Origin: Punctularia strigosozonata HHB-11173 SS5
Lineage: Eukaryota; Basidiomycota; Agaricomycetes; Corticiales; Punctulariaceae
Length of the DNA stretch: 64,000 bases
Assembly: GCF_000264995.1 (NCBI RefSeq)
Contig: NW_006767437.1
Coordinates: 640,617 to 704,616 of the forward strand
Reading direction: 5' to 3'
Below are positions 11,305 to 23,193 of the stretch, piece after piece. The translations under genes and the position numbers were made by a program. Each line of letters begins with the position of its first letter. Within the stretch, counting starts at the first letter, position 1. The notes under the pieces were generated by a model. That model had not been told where the DNA came from. It was given only the letters and a program-made list of their open reading frames with translations, and searched no databases.

Positions 11305-14300
11305 ATGCCATCCGCGACCTATGGATCTAGCAAGGACCACGAGTCAATACTCGCTCGTCCCGATCGGCCGCTAGTCGTCAAGTGCACTTTCGACAAGTGG
11401 AACAAGCGGATCAGCTTCTCTTCTGCGCGGAACTGCTCCTACCATCTCCTGAGGTCCAAGGTGCGCAAACTCTCCATCATCCTTTCACACATGCTACAAC
11501 TAGCCTATCGTTCAGGTCGAGCAATGCTTTTCTCTCCATGCGTCCACCTATGCCATCGCCTACAAGGACGATGACGGGGAGATTACCGATATCACCACGG
11601 AGACCGATCTCACGGAAGCCATTCAGTACTTCCAGGCCGGCAATGACGACGCACCCCTCTCGTCTGCTGCATCTATTCTATCTGGCAGAAGCTTTGGAAG
11701 CAGGAAGATCACGCTCCGAATACAAATCACCGTCGACTACGATGGTCCGAGCTTGTCGGACACGGGCTCGTTGGTTAGCTTGGAGGAGTATAGGGAAAGG
11801 CGGCAGAATGGAAGTGAGCTATCCTTCTCGCTCAACGGAAGTATACCGGGGGAGCCGGAAGACGATGCCGTGACGGTCAGCTCTAGAGATGCAGCCGCCC
11901 TGGCACAATCGCATGCGAAACCCACGAAGGCCCTGTCGTCTAACTGGGACGAGGAGTCTGCTCGACAACCGACGTCAGCCAGGCACACGAATGGGGTCAA
12001 CGAAGGTTACGCGGGGTCTGATGTCGCTCTGCGATATTCAGCGGATCCGTCTGCGGTGTTCGAGCGACTGAGGCTGGCGGAAGAAGAGGAGAGCGAAAGG
12101 AGCTACTATGATCGGCGACTATCGCGGGACGACCGTGGGCTGGCCTGGTTACGGGAGCAAACTTCACGCATCCTAAATCCCATTGGCCTTCCAGCACCAT
12201 CCATATCTGACGACGCATCCATATCTCTATCCGAAGACACTGGGGTCGACAACGTCAGCGGCGATTTGGCGTTAGAGCAAGATCCCCGCGGTCGATACTA
12301 CTATTCCTATACCTCTGCCTCGTCGTCTGCCCCCTCACAGGTCAACGGCCACTATCAAGACCAAGATGATGCGTCTAGCATCTCCTTCGACCCTGTGACA
12401 AGCCGTCCTGTCGTCAACTCATCCAATTCCGAGCCGATAGCATTCAAGGGCTATGGTCAAATCCACCCCGATACACCTCCGGAAGTCCTAGAATTTCTCC
12501 GCGGACCGGTACCGTCGCCACCAGAGTCTCAGCTAACAGATTGTTCAGAATGCGGCATGCTCCTCGAAGCCATACGCTACATCTGCGCTACCTGCGGAGA
12601 GAAGGAACCGCGAGCATCCCACTCCCACGTTGGCAAAGGCAAGGACAAGCTCGATAACCCTTTTGCGGACCCCATTTCTCAGGATGTGCTGTCCTATCCG
12701 CCATCCGGGCACCGTACATACATGTCTCCCTCGTCATCACCATCATCCTCCCGTACCTATCTTGGAGACGCGACTTCTCAGCGTCCCCTGCACGTAGCAA
12801 CAAGCTACGAAGACCTCGCGCGCAAGCCATTGCCCTCCTTACCCCATCCGCCGCATTCACCGTTACTGCCACACTCGGGTAGTTCCTCAGGAAGCACTTC
12901 GACGCTCGCAGTACCGACCACCGCTCGGAATGGCTATGAACTCTGCTCGCTGTGCATCGAAACTGCAGGTGTCACGCACGCGCTTGAGACCACCGTAGCT
13001 CCGGGCACATCGCCTCATGGTAGCTCGTCCCCCTCGTCCCCAGAAGAGGCTTTACGAGCGATGTCTCAATGGACGCGCTCGGCGCCGAAGCAGAAGGGCC
13101 AACTGCGGCATGGCTACCTCGAGAAAGTCTGGGGCTCGAAAGGCTGGGAACCCGTTGAGCACGACGACGGCCGGACGTGCAAATGCTCTACGTGCAATAG
13201 TGTCATCCTTAACAAGCGATACAAGTGCGCCTCCTGCCAGAAGTTCAACCTGTGTCGGGCCTGTTATAGGTACGTTTCGCTGCTGCGCGCGTTCTCAAGC
13301 GCCCGAGGCTGACGGGCCGTGAACTTCAGCCAAGTCCACGAGATCCACCCTTCTCACGCCTTCTTGGTCGTGACCGACAAGCCTGCGCGGTCGCGCAGTG
13401 AACCGGATATGCATCCCCCTCTTGCAGTCGATCACAGTAGTGAACAATGTAGGCCCACAGTTTCTCGCACCGTATGCGCACGCTAAGAGCACTCTATCTA
13501 GCATTGGTACATCCAGGCGTCAAATGCATGCAGTAAGTAACCCCTTAACGCTCTTCCACTATGGAAGTGTCTGATGAGTACTTCAGTTGCATGCTGGACA
13601 TCGTGGGAGCAAGATTTCATTGCGCAGTATGCCCTGACATCGACATTTGTTCGAATTGCGAGTCGGCTGGCGTCGCCGGGAACCTTGATTCGTCGGATGG
13701 GGGGCACAACTCTTCACATATCATGATCAAGGTACGCCGCAGCCCTATTCGTCTATTTTCATCTGATTCTTACCCGATATTATCAGATCCCCTATCCGCT
13801 CGAGACCTCGCAGGTGGAGAGCGTCAGCAGAAGGGCCGTTGATCTCTGGACGGGTCGAGACGCAGCAGCAATGGGAGGCCAACGACCAAGATCGAGAGCA
13901 AATTCGCTTGAGTCTGGATATGCACGGACGGTAGTTGGATCGGGTTCGGGAACGCGTTCAGACACGTCTTCTCATCATCCCGCGATTCTGTGCGACGGGT
14001 GCAATCAGGTACGTAACCTGATTTCAAAGGCCGTGACCGCAATGGGGGTGCTGAATGCTTCTTCAGACCATTCATGGCACGCGATATCAATGTGCGAGCT
14101 GTCCGTCTTTACCGAAGGCATTCAATCTCGTAAGTTGCCGCAGGCGTGGGTATGTCCATCCGTGCGGTTATTGACGCGACGATTAGTGCTCAACCTGTGA
14201 GCTGCGTTCGTACGCGCACCATGATCCCATGCATGTCTTCGTCAAGATTCCGCGACCAATAGATCGTCCTCTGGAGCTAGCTCGACCGTTGCTGCCTAGG

Positions 14301-14779
14301 TTGTACGTACTGCCTTTCGCTCCGGTGTTACCAGTTTGCTCACCAAACATCAGATACAAGAATCCTGTCGGTCCCGCGAATGGGGTCATCAATCACAGTA
14401 ATCCCAAACGTGCGTTGCCCTTTGGATGCGATCGCACAGGACGACACTGATATATTCCTACCTCCGTAGTCTACCTGCGTTCGATAGTACATAATGCGGC
14501 GCTCTGTGATCGATGCATGACCCACATTCAAGGGGAATGGTTCCGCTGCGCATACTGTGCGAAGGATCTGTGCGACGCATGCGAAGCTTTGGACACGCAC
14601 GATGATACGCACGTGTTCATAGTCTTCAAAGCTCCTGTTGATATGCAGCAGCTACGGTGAGCATCGACTCTCAATCTTTGAGTATGCTGCAGTCCTGATG
14701 TAAAGCAAGGCAATTCGTCGACTTAGACAACCCGAACGGCAGCCCCCCTTTGATCCCTTATCCGTTGTATCATGCTTAA
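11305..14779 (+). CDS. PB1 and multi-ZZ zinc-finger protein (NBR1-like architecture)
   Basis: The ATG at 11305 leads directly into a PB1 domain (LVVKCTFDKWNKRISF, then YKDDDGEITDITTETDL after the intron 11461-11515). A long Ser/Pro-rich disordered region follows. Five ZZ-type cysteine modules can be read: CSECGMLL...CATCGEK...CSLC (12545-12960, interrupted by an insertion); CKCSTCNS...CASCQKFNLC (13180-13260); a third around 13500-13735; CDGCNQ...CASCPSL...CSTCELR (13990-14210); and CDRCMTH...CAYCAKDLC (14510-14580). The last exon joins ...QQLR to QFVDLDNPNG and stops at 14777-14779. PB1 plus ZZ recalls the selective-autophagy receptor NBR1, but I see no FW domain or clear UBA. An autophagy role is inference; ZZ scaffold protein is the safe description. 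Confidence 0.82.
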
Positions 14780-14928
14780 TGTATATCCATCTTCCTATCT
14801 ATGCTCGTAGTTGTTGCTGTTATCCGTCATTGATGTTTGCAATGTACTCGCGCTCATGCGCACGGAGCATTTTGATTGATGTCGTCTATAGTACAGCAAA
14901 TGGAGGGCGAGAAGTATAGGGTCGACGA

Positions 14929-15532
14929 CTAGCCCTTCTTGAACCCTGCAACCTGGTTAGGAACGACATGGGACAGCACAGCGTAGGTCAACTCACCTAA
15001 ACGACGACGTTCGTAGAACAGATCTGTCCGACTGGCACCCAAATTCACAATCTTGGGACATCCATCTCGGTCCTTCTCGAGCCTGGTGCATTCAGCGCAG
15101 TAATACGCATCAGAGATTCCTTGGAGAAGCGTCAGACAAGATGCTAGTAGTGCAAGTCAATCATGAACGCACCAGGAGAGCCGCAGATAATGCACCGCCC
15201 TCCGTAGGTCCCGAAGTTGCACTCGTCACATATGCGCACGAGGGTTTCTGGCCGCACGTATGAATCACACACCGGGCTACGTAAACGGGTAAAGGGTTAG
15301 CTTGCTAGCACGACATACTGGTAAATTCTGTGCTCACCATTTACCGTCACATTTCTCACAAAGACGTCCGATGGCTGGAGGTCCTGTCAGATGGCTGGAC
15401 TCGTGGTTTCAGGCAGTATCGGCTCACCTATCCCAGGCTGGCGCCTGCACATGATGAGATCTGCAAAAATATGGTTCAGAAAGCTGTTTCGTGTAGCAAA
15501 AGTGCATACGCACCGGGATGATGCTTGGACAT
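14929..15532 (-). CDS. rds3: Splicing factor Rds3 / PHF5A (SF3b subunit)
   Basis: Small knotted zinc protein of the U2 snRNP SF3b complex, required for branch-site recognition. The minus-strand exons splice in phase to about 110 aa. MSKHHPD starts at 15532; CRRQPGIG follows after the first intron; [16 protein letters not shown] continues after the second; [20 protein letters not shown] and [11 protein letters not shown] follow; then [38 protein letters not shown] and the tail LGFKKG (stop 14929-14931). All zinc-binding CxxC pairs of the family are present. Length and sequence match PHF5A almost residue for residue, with PHF5A's terminal YGFKKR replaced by LGFKKG. There are six short exons, so simple ORF calling misses the gene. 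It is divergent from the aminotransferase. Confidence 0.96.
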
Positions 15533-15858
15533 GGTGGAAGTTGGAGAAGAAGCGTTCGATGCTGACTTGGTCAGCGAACGCGCCTCTTGGCTTCATACTT
15601 CACCTGACTCGCGTAGGTTATTCTGGACTTTCCTAGCCTCGTTTCCTGGTCGTGTTATACACGTTATGCGTGAAATGAGATCTTCATCTTCGTTTATCTG
15701 TGATAATGCTACTGGCAAATACATATGTCGGACGGCTTCTCTCGTCTCGGCCGACCTGCTGAAGTGACGCTGGGAAGGAAGGTCGATGGAGCGTTATCGG
15801 CCATCCGACGGTCTATAAGTCCATCTCAATTCGCGCTGGTCTCGCTCTCAATACCACC
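15533..15858. promoter_or_regulatory. Divergent promoter, rds3 / aminotransferase
   Basis: 326 bp between the two start codons. A TATAAG at 15814-15819 lies 40 bp before the aminotransferase ATG and could be its core promoter element. Nothing else is recognisable. Confidence 0.4.
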
Positions 15859-18007
15859 ATGACTCCCGCTTTGACTGTCCCTGAGTCTGAGTCCGTCGTC
15901 GCGTCAGCTGGCGTCAAGCCTCCGACCCAAGCCGAAGCGAAACCGACGTACATCCTCCATAGGTTCGTCCATTGATATGATTACCAGTGCGCGGCTTATT
16001 CGAGACACTCAGGACTCCGTGGCGTCCGCCGGTGGCAACTAGCGCCGATGGAATCTACATCCACCTGGAGGATGGTCGTCGGGTAATCGACGGTTGCGGC
16101 GGAGCTGCTGTGGCATGCATTGGAAACTCGCACCCTGCCGTGCAGCAGGCAATCAAAGAGCAGGTTGACAAGATGTCCTGTACGTTCTTCGATTCTAGAA
16201 GGAAGGCATCGTGACGAACGATTGAATCGACAACCCTAGACGTGTATAATATGCAGTTGTCCAACCCTCCAGCTGAAGAATTAGCCAAAATCTTGGTAGA
16301 GTCCGGCAATGGCGCGTTTGCTCTCTGTGGATTTGTCTCCGGAGGTGATTGCAATCCTCCGTCTACTCATGAGGAGAGTATAACCATGTCCAGGTTCGGA
16401 GGCTATGGAAGGTGTCATCAAGACCGCGAGGCAAGTGCGTATATGAGTTATCATGTCCTGTTGCGAAACGAATCGCTCACCGAACCCTCAGTACTACTTT
16501 GAGACCGGGCAGACGCAACGAAGGAACTTCATCGCGCGAGACCTGTGCGTATATGCGCTCGATTCGAAAGCGCTCGCTTCACTAACGGCTGCGTAGGTCT
16601 TTCCATGGCAATACAGTGGCTACTCTGTCTCTTGCCTCTCATCCCACGCGGAAGATCCCTTACGACGCCATTCTCGATCACGACCACTTTCACCATGTGT
16701 CTCCGGCCTATTCCGCACGTTTTCAGAAACCAGATGAATCCGAGCAGCAATATGTCGACAGGCTGGCGAAAGAACTGGAGGATAAGTTCTTAGAGCTCGG
16801 GCCCGACACTGTGATCGGATGTATGTGGCATCTGGATGCTCCGGTATCTCGCTGACGGGTCTTATAGTCGTTGCGGAGACGGTCAGGGCTTGTGCTGATA
16901 ACCCGTGTGTTTTCTGCTGAACGTATCGCATTCGATCTAGGTCGTGGGTGCTACCACAGGCTGTGTACCCGCTCCCAAAGGGTATTTCAAGGCTTGCAAG
17001 GAAATCTGCCATAAATGTACGCGAAAACATCTTCTTGTATCAATGTTATAGATAATATAATGACTATTTGTTCCAGATGGTGCATTATTTATTTTGGATG
17101 AGGTCATGAGCGGCATGGGACGTGCGTCATAGGACTTCCGCCATCTGCTAGACGTTGATTGCAATTCACCAGGAATGGGAACGTTGCATGCTTGGGAGAG
17201 CTTCGGTGACGGCGAGGCACCTGATCTCCAGGCTGTAGCCAAAGGTTTGGGTGGAGGGTGAGTGTGACGACTCACCGTCGTAACTCCTGCCATGACACAG
17301 CCTGTAGTTATGCGTCTATTGGTGCTGTTCTCATGTCGAAGAAGGTTGCGGACGGCATCAGAGACAATGCTGGCCTTTGGAAGCACGGTCATACGTATCA
17401 GGTATCTTCTCATGTAACATCTGAGGCACCAAGCATACATGCTAACATCGCTTGCACTCAGGCTCATCCCCTGGCATGCGCTGCATCGCTGGCGGTGCAG
17501 AAAGTCATCGTGTCGGAGAACCTGCTCGAAAACTGCCGCTTACAGGGCTTATACCTATCCTCGTTGCTCCAAGAGCGCCTCAGGGGCACCAACGCTCCCG
17601 CTGCGCCATACGTGCACGACATTCGCGGTGGTGGCGCATTCTGGGGCGTCGAATTTGACTTTGCCGGTCAGAAGGCGGCCATATTCAGCTTCAAGCCGGC
17701 GCAGTTCCCTCTGCTCGTGCAAGCTCGGGCACTCGAGAAGGCACGTTACCATATGTTTATCCGACGCACCGAAGAATTGACAGCCTGGACTTCGCAGGGC
17801 CTTGTGATCATGGGCTTTGACGGCAGCGCCGATTTCGGCGGTCATTGCATCAGTATGTTTACGCTTCATGTGGAATAATTCAATATCGCTCACCCAAAAA
17901 ATGTAGTCGCTCCAGCCTACAACATCACCAAGGGGCAAGTAGAGGCCATTACCGACATCTTCGTACAAAGCATTGAGGAGCTCTTGCGGGAGAATGCGAT
18001 AAACTGA
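15859..18007 (+). CDS. Class-III pyridoxal-phosphate aminotransferase
   Basis: PLP enzyme of the omega-aminotransferase type; the substrate cannot be read from sequence. The ATG at 15859 gives MTPALTVPESESVV. Exon 2 carries GIYIHLEDGRRVIDGCGGAA and GNSHPAVQQAI, typical of the N-terminal subdomain. Further exons carry HDHFHHVSPAYSA (about 16680), the PLP-contact acid in LFILDEVMSGMGR (about 17090), and GTLHAWESFGDGEAPDLQAVAKGLGGG (about 17180-17258), where the AVAKG lysine is the expected Schiff-base residue. YASIGAVLMS and AHPLACAASLAV follow. It ends ...LLRENAIN at TGA 18005-18007, after about ten exons. No frame break was noticed, although the middle exons (16200-17100) are many and short. 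Possible roles include GABA, ornithine or unusual amino-acid catabolism. Confidence 0.88.
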
Positions 18008-18716
18008 GATGGTGCATGTATCGTCTTGCTACACTGTCTTGCGGGCACCGTGTCAATGTATCATTGCATACTGCTACAAGTAGAGCAGTTCTATTCCTTG
18101 ACGCCAGCAGATTCATACCCCTTCGTGGGAAACAGCTCGCGGCCAGCGCGGTACTGTCGCTTCGGTGTTGCTATATTGCCGCCGGCAGCAGCAGTACGCA
18201 GCCCCAACATTTCTCTCATGCCCTTGTCTCTTCGATTCACGGTTCATGCTAGACTTTTGTCTCCATGCTATAGATCCGAACTCATGCCTTTGCCCTCTGT
18301 CGCGAATTAACACGGGGATTCGTCCGAGATGGTGAATAGAATGCTCCAACTCCCGTTCTAGCCTCCCGAGTGTCAAGTGGCTGCCGTATTCAATGCATTG
18401 ATCTCGAATGGTTATGAGCCAGTACGGCAGTCAGGTGCGTAACGAAGGAGTATCCAACATTGATCCGTGCGGTGCGAATACCCTGCTGCCGGAAATACAC
18501 CCTCGTCCCATCCAATTTGCTCCGACTCCCGAGGATCTGTAGCTCTCGAGCCCGTCTCGGGGCCATTTGTCGCATGCGCGTCGTCATCACGGGCGAGGCA
18601 CGCATAGCAGCAACGGAAAAACTACCCTGATACTTCTGCTCCCGCTATATAAGGCTGCGTAGTCAGGAGGGACATGCTCACCGAACGTACACCGACTTCG
18701 AATCATCTAGCTCGCC
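18008..18716. other. Intergenic, 5' region of the GH45 gene
   Basis: About 700 bp with only chance frames on both strands. The last 80 bp carry the TATA box and 5'UTR of the cellulase gene. Nothing else is recognisable. Confidence 0.45.
18646..18652 (+). promoter_or_regulatory. TATA box of the GH45 gene
   Basis: TATATAA lies 65 bp before the ATG at 18717, a normal distance for a strongly regulated fungal secreted-enzyme gene. Confidence 0.6.
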
Positions 18717-19639
18717 ATGAAGATCCCCATTGCCGGTGCTGTTGCTCTCGCACTCTCCTCCACGGCGTGCGCGACTGCTGTGCAGAAGGAGCCCCGTGCC
18801 ACGGGCGGATACGTGCAGAATCCATCGGGATCCGCGTCCTTCACCTACTACTCTGGTTGCGGTTCTCCGGTGAGTCGACTTGTTTTCCGAGCTGTGTCAA
18901 TTTTTGGACCCATCATCGTATCGCTTTAGGCATGCGGCAAGAGCGCAACTGGATACACCGCCGCCATCAACCAGCTGGCGTTCGGGTCCTCTCCCGGTGC
19001 TGGTGCCGGTGATGCATGCGGTCGCTGTTTTGCGTTGACTGGGTCTGCAGACCCTTACTCGCCTTCCGTTGAGTCTGGACTTCGGATCGCACACGAACAC
19101 TCTTGGGGCTGACTTGCGCGCGTAGTTTACGGGACCGTTCCACTCAATTGTCGTGAAGGTGACGGACATGTGCCCCGTGCAGGGAAACCAGGAGTGGTGC
19201 GGACAAACGACGTCGAACAGCGTGAACCAGCACGGCCAGCCATTCCACTTCGATATCTGCCAGGACACCGGAGGAGCAAACGCGTTCTTCCCGTCCGGTG
19301 AGTTCTTCCTGCTTGCGCCAGCCCTGGCCCCGAGGATTGTTGCTGATGACGATGGATCCGTAGGACACGGTGCGCTCACTGGAACATTCCAAGAAGTTTC
19401 GTGTTCGCAATGGTCGGGATCGGACGGCGGCTCATTGTGGAACGGAGCTTGCCTCAGCGGTTAATACCCATTGCATCTCTAATTGCATATGTGTTTGACA
19501 TGGACGCTCTTCATGACAGGAGAAAGCGCCGGTAACTGGCCTTCCACTGGATGTGGCAACCAGGGTAAGGACATCTCGTGCCGATCTGTGGCTTCCTACT
19601 TGTTCATTGAACTATCTTACAGGCACGGCGCCATCTTGA
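18717..19639 (+). CDS. Glycoside hydrolase family 45 endoglucanase (basidiomycete type), secreted
   Basis: Extracellular endo-beta-1,4-glucanase with an expansin-like double-psi beta-barrel. Six exons (18717-18869, 18930-19067, 19126-19297, 19364-19459, 19520-19564, 19623-19639) splice in phase to 206 aa. Residues 1 to about 20 are a signal peptide (MKIPIAGAVALALSSTACAT) with a short propeptide. The mature core matches the single-domain Phanerochaete Cel45A group: FTYYSGCGSPACGK, GAGDACGRCFALTG, VVKVTDMCPVQGNQEWCG (its Asp is a catalytic candidate), PFHFDICQDTGG, GHGALTGTFQEVSCSQW, and CGNQGTAPS at the end. There is no cellulose-binding module or linker, as usual for this group. The cysteine pattern is complete. 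The protein implies plant-cell-wall degradation. Confidence 0.95.
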
Positions 19640-20276
19640 TCCCAAGGCTGACACTGAAGAATCACGACCGTTCTGGACTAAACGCATGTGGCTGTTGTGA
19701 ATATGTATGCATCTCTTTCGATGTTTCGGCATTCTGGTTGCCGCCGCCTGCCTTTTATGAGCCTCCAGAATCAGCCTGGGAGCGGGAGCTCCCTCACCGC
19801 GAACATTTCGAAACCATCCAGTCTCGCACTATGCTCGTGCCGTGCGGACTCGACACTCCGCCACGAACTTTGAGTGGATTGGAGAGTTCGGCGCTGCGAG
19901 CGGCTCCCACGTCAGTCCAGCGCGAGGAACCACCCGCGTTACCCACTCTGACGTCGGCGACCTCGTTCTCCTTGGTGAGGGTAACCGTCGTTCCATGTCG
20001 AATTGCACGATGCACCTATAAGGAGGATTAGGCCGTGCAGGCGCTGACGAGACCGTCTCTAAGGCGTAGGAAGACCTAGGATCGTGAAACCCAATACTAG
20101 TAGACAATCAATTCAGCAAGATGAGACAATGTAAGTACATGTCATGCATTTACAGAACATCGGTTATTCGTACAAATCTCTCATAGCAATGTCGAATGGC
20201 CCATGACTTCATGCATCTACGTCCATCGTTGTCGATCGCTCTTCTGCAATTGATTGTTCCGCCTCGGTGAAGCTGA

Positions 20277-20699
20277 TTAAGACTCCGTCCGGGACCGACT
20301 CGTCCATCGCCTAGTCCTCGTCCACCTCGGCGTCTGCCCAAGCGAATCCAGTGTCCTTGTCAAACTAAAGTACGGCTTGGACTTTCTCATAGTCTTAGTC
20401 CACGCGTCAGGATCTGGATAGAAATTGCCTGCTCCATCTTTCCGGGGGTGTTCATCGATCATGGTCTTCGATCTTAGCAATTGCTCCCAGTGGGTGCGGT
20501 TGTTCGCCCAGTTCTGCTCCTCGATGACTTGGTATACCGTGGGCGAACAGCCCATAATCGTAAGATCGTAGCGTCCAGGAACTTTCTCCCGGTTTGCAGG
20601 TAGGCAGGTAGGTAGGTAGGTAGGTAGTATTAACCGGCGCGGTCGCAATACCGGAACAACCGGGCCCCAGGGCCTCGCACTAGTGGCAAGCCGGGACAC
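20277..20699 (-). pseudogene. Possible gene remnant, unknown family
   Basis: A 140-codon open stretch whose middle (from GRYDLTIMGCSPTVYQV through NRTHWEQLLRSKTMIDEHP to YPDPDAWTKTMRKSKPYF) has the residue balance of real protein. The ends dissolve into Arg/Thr-rich low complexity, and no start or splice partner is evident. A microsatellite interrupts its 5' side. I do not recognise the family. Confidence 0.25.
20597..20628. repeat. GTAG tetranucleotide microsatellite
   Basis: About eight tandem copies of a GTAG/AGGT unit, with one GCAG interruption near the left end. Confidence 0.8.
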
Positions 20700-21863
20700 C
20701 CTGGTCTACACGGTTCCCGTCCGCTCTATGAGCCAACACACCGCTTCGACCAGAGTGTGCATAATTACATGATTGTGTATCGTACTGTATACCCTACTCC
20801 AGGTGTATCGTACTATCTGTCCTACCCCAGAGTCCTGACCTCTTCAGGCCCCTACCTGCGCTGTAGTCGATCCATGTCGGCGCACTAAAAATCCAACCAG
20901 TAAAACCCAGTGGGAACAAAAGACTGAGCAGCACGACCAGGAACCGCCTTACTTGGTGGCAAGCCTACTTGCTCGCGTCAATATTCAAGCTCCGCACGAA
21001 TTCTGCTCGTCATGTTGAAGCAGTCTCCAGCCTGAATGTACATATGGGCCCGTATAGAGGGTGCAAAATGTGTATCGGGCTCAATAAATGAGTTCAAAAG
21101 ATGTTAAAGAATGTCCAGAAATATTTTCGTGACTGTTGGTAGCTCGATCCCCCGAAGCGAGGCTGTAGAGTCAACGCGACCTGACGTTTGAGGACCATTG
21201 CACGACGATGATGAATTTCTAAAGCCTCCCACACAGGAGCATTCACCTTGCGATTTGGTATGTAAATTATATAGATGCATGTGGCTCTGCTGATTTTTTC
21301 TGAGAGCCTAAAAATGAGCCGTTGAGCTATGGCAGTGGACTGAATCCAAAGATCGCATTAGTGGTCCCACGATAGTAACCTGAAATTGCCCGCGTGTGAC
21401 ACGTGGCGCGCCGTCAGCGGCACGTCACGCCATATTACGTCACAGCGGTCTGATGCACAAAGAACGCCGAGTTCCTTTTGTTCTTCGGCCAACCCTCTGT
21501 GGTCCTGTGGTCCTATGCACCGCAATGGTTTCCTACCAGCCCTGCAAAGATGTGCATCTCACGTCGTTCGACTCATGCCGGAATGAAAAAAAAAACACAC
21601 GGAATGATTATTGATTATTTGCTCAACGCACAGTGCGAATGAAGGGAGTACCCGCATCCAACCAATGTTACTCGACGCTGGCCGGTCTGTTCACTGGACA
21701 TTGGTCCGACGACTTGCAGTGGCCACCAAAGTTGCTGCGGCACGACGGGCAATGCCGCGCGCCACAGTTCCGCCTTCTTTCACCTGTATGGAAGCGTGGC
21801 CATTACGAACCTCAACAATGCGCAAGCATTCCTCATTGTTATGACTGGCCACACACCGTGAGG

Positions 21864-21872
21864 TATATATAA
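21864..21872 (+). promoter_or_regulatory. TATA box of the three-module cysteine-rich protein gene
   Basis: TATATATAA lies about 150 bp before the ATG at 22020. A 20-bp tandem duplication (a CACGCCCTCCTCTCA core, about 21967-22006) sits in the presumed 5'UTR. Confidence 0.5.
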
Positions 21873-22019
21873 CCTCGACTGCACTCTGCTCTATGCTCAA
21901 TCGACTGGTCGATCTCATCCCCTCACCGACGTTCCCTTTTGCACAGCTTTTATTGCCCTTCAACTCTTCACGCCCTCCTCTCAAACTTCACGCCCTCCTC
22001 TCAGATACGAACACCAATC

Positions 22020-23193
22020 ATGAAGCTCACCTACATTTTTGTCGCCCTCCCCCTTGGTGTGTATCGCGGACATCCTCCGTGTGCTTATTCTGATCTTTCT
22101 CTTTATCACAGTCGCCCTTGGCGTCCGGGCTCGCCATGAGCTTCCCTCGCGCTATGCCCTTGCGCGCCGGGGCAATCAATTCGTCACCGGTCCTTGCTCC
22201 GTCGACTCAGACTGCCAGCAGGGTTGCTGCGGTTTCTCCACGGGCAAATGCGCCGGCCCCGCGGTGGCTCAGACCAACGGCTCCGGCGGATGCGGCCACG
22301 GCACCGCTGCCCCCAACTGCAACGTCGCCGCCGCGCTCGGCCTCTCGGACTGCATCGCCGGCGCCGTGAACGGCGACCTTGCGGATCCTGCTGTGCAGAC
22401 CGCCGCGGCGTTCGTCTCCCAGCTCGATGGCCTCCCATTCACCCCAGCCACCGCCTCCAACACCACCTCTGCCAACACCACCTCCTCCAACGCCTCCACC
22501 TCCTCCTCCTCCAACGCCACCGCCACCGCGGGCGTCACCGCCGCGCCTACAGCAGATCAATCCAGCAAGAAGACGGTGTTTGAGACGTGTTCGGCCGACT
22601 CGGACTGCCAGCAGGGTTGCTGTGGGTTCTCCACCGGCAAGTGCGCCGGGCCCGGGATCGCTCAGAGCAACGGCTCTGGTGGATGCGGCCACGGTACCGC
22701 TGCCCCCAACTGCAATGTCGCTGCGGCGCTTGGCCTCGATGCGTGTGTTGCCGGCGCCGTCAATGGCAACCTCGCGGATCCCGCCGTGCAGGCCGCCGCC
22801 GCGTTCGTGTCCCAGCTCGACGGCCTCCCCTTCACCCCCGCTTCCTCCTCCAACGCCTCCTCCTCCAACGCCTCCTCCAACTCGGCGGCCGCGCCTGCAG
22901 CGGACCAGTCCAGCAAGAGCACCGTGTTCGAGACGTGCTCGGCCGACTCGGATTGCCAGCAGGGCTGCTGCGGCTTCTCCACCGGCAAATGCGCCGGGCC
23001 CGCGGTCGCGCAGACCAACGGCTCGGGCGGGTGCGGCCACGGCACCCCGGTCCCCAACTGCAGCGTCGCCAAGGCGCTCGGCTTCAGCGACTGCGTCGCT
23101 GGCGGTACCAGCGACACCACCGACCCCGCCGTGCAGGCCGCGGCGGCGTTCGTCTCCAAGCTCGATAACATCCCGTTCACCCCGGCCAACTAG
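22020..23193 (+). CDS. Secreted cysteine-rich protein with three BAS2-like modules
   Basis: Two exons (22020-22056 and 22112-23193) give 372 aa. Splicing completes a signal peptide, MKLTYIFVALPLVALGVRA. Three direct repeats of about 90 residues follow, each opening with a six-cysteine knot (CSxDSDCQQGCCGFSTGKCAG), then NGSGGCGHGTxxPNC, and ending AAAFVSQLDGLPFTPA. Ser/Thr/Asn/Ala-rich, Asn-glycosylatable linkers join them. The Cys core resembles the fungal BAS2/BAS3-type small secreted proteins, which to my knowledge usually carry one module. Codon use is strongly C-ending, suggesting high expression. The second and third modules share the lead-in VFETCSADSDC, so they are probably the younger duplication. 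Function is unknown; an apoplastic or cell-wall role is inference. Confidence 0.85.

Larger units (their letters stand above)
19640..22019. other. Gene-poor 2.4 kb between the cellulase and cysteine-rich protein genes
   Basis: No intact gene is visible. It holds a possible coding remnant on the minus strand (20277-20699), a GTAG microsatellite (20597-20628), AT-richer sequence around 21000-21360, and the promoter of the next gene. Long frames at 19483-20031 do not splice into the cellulase, which already ends at 19639. Confidence 0.45.

Noticed and set aside
22207-23040. 277-codon antisense frame opposite the cysteine-rich secreted protein
   Set aside because: Gly/Ala/Arg low-complexity shadow of a GC-rich repeated sense gene.
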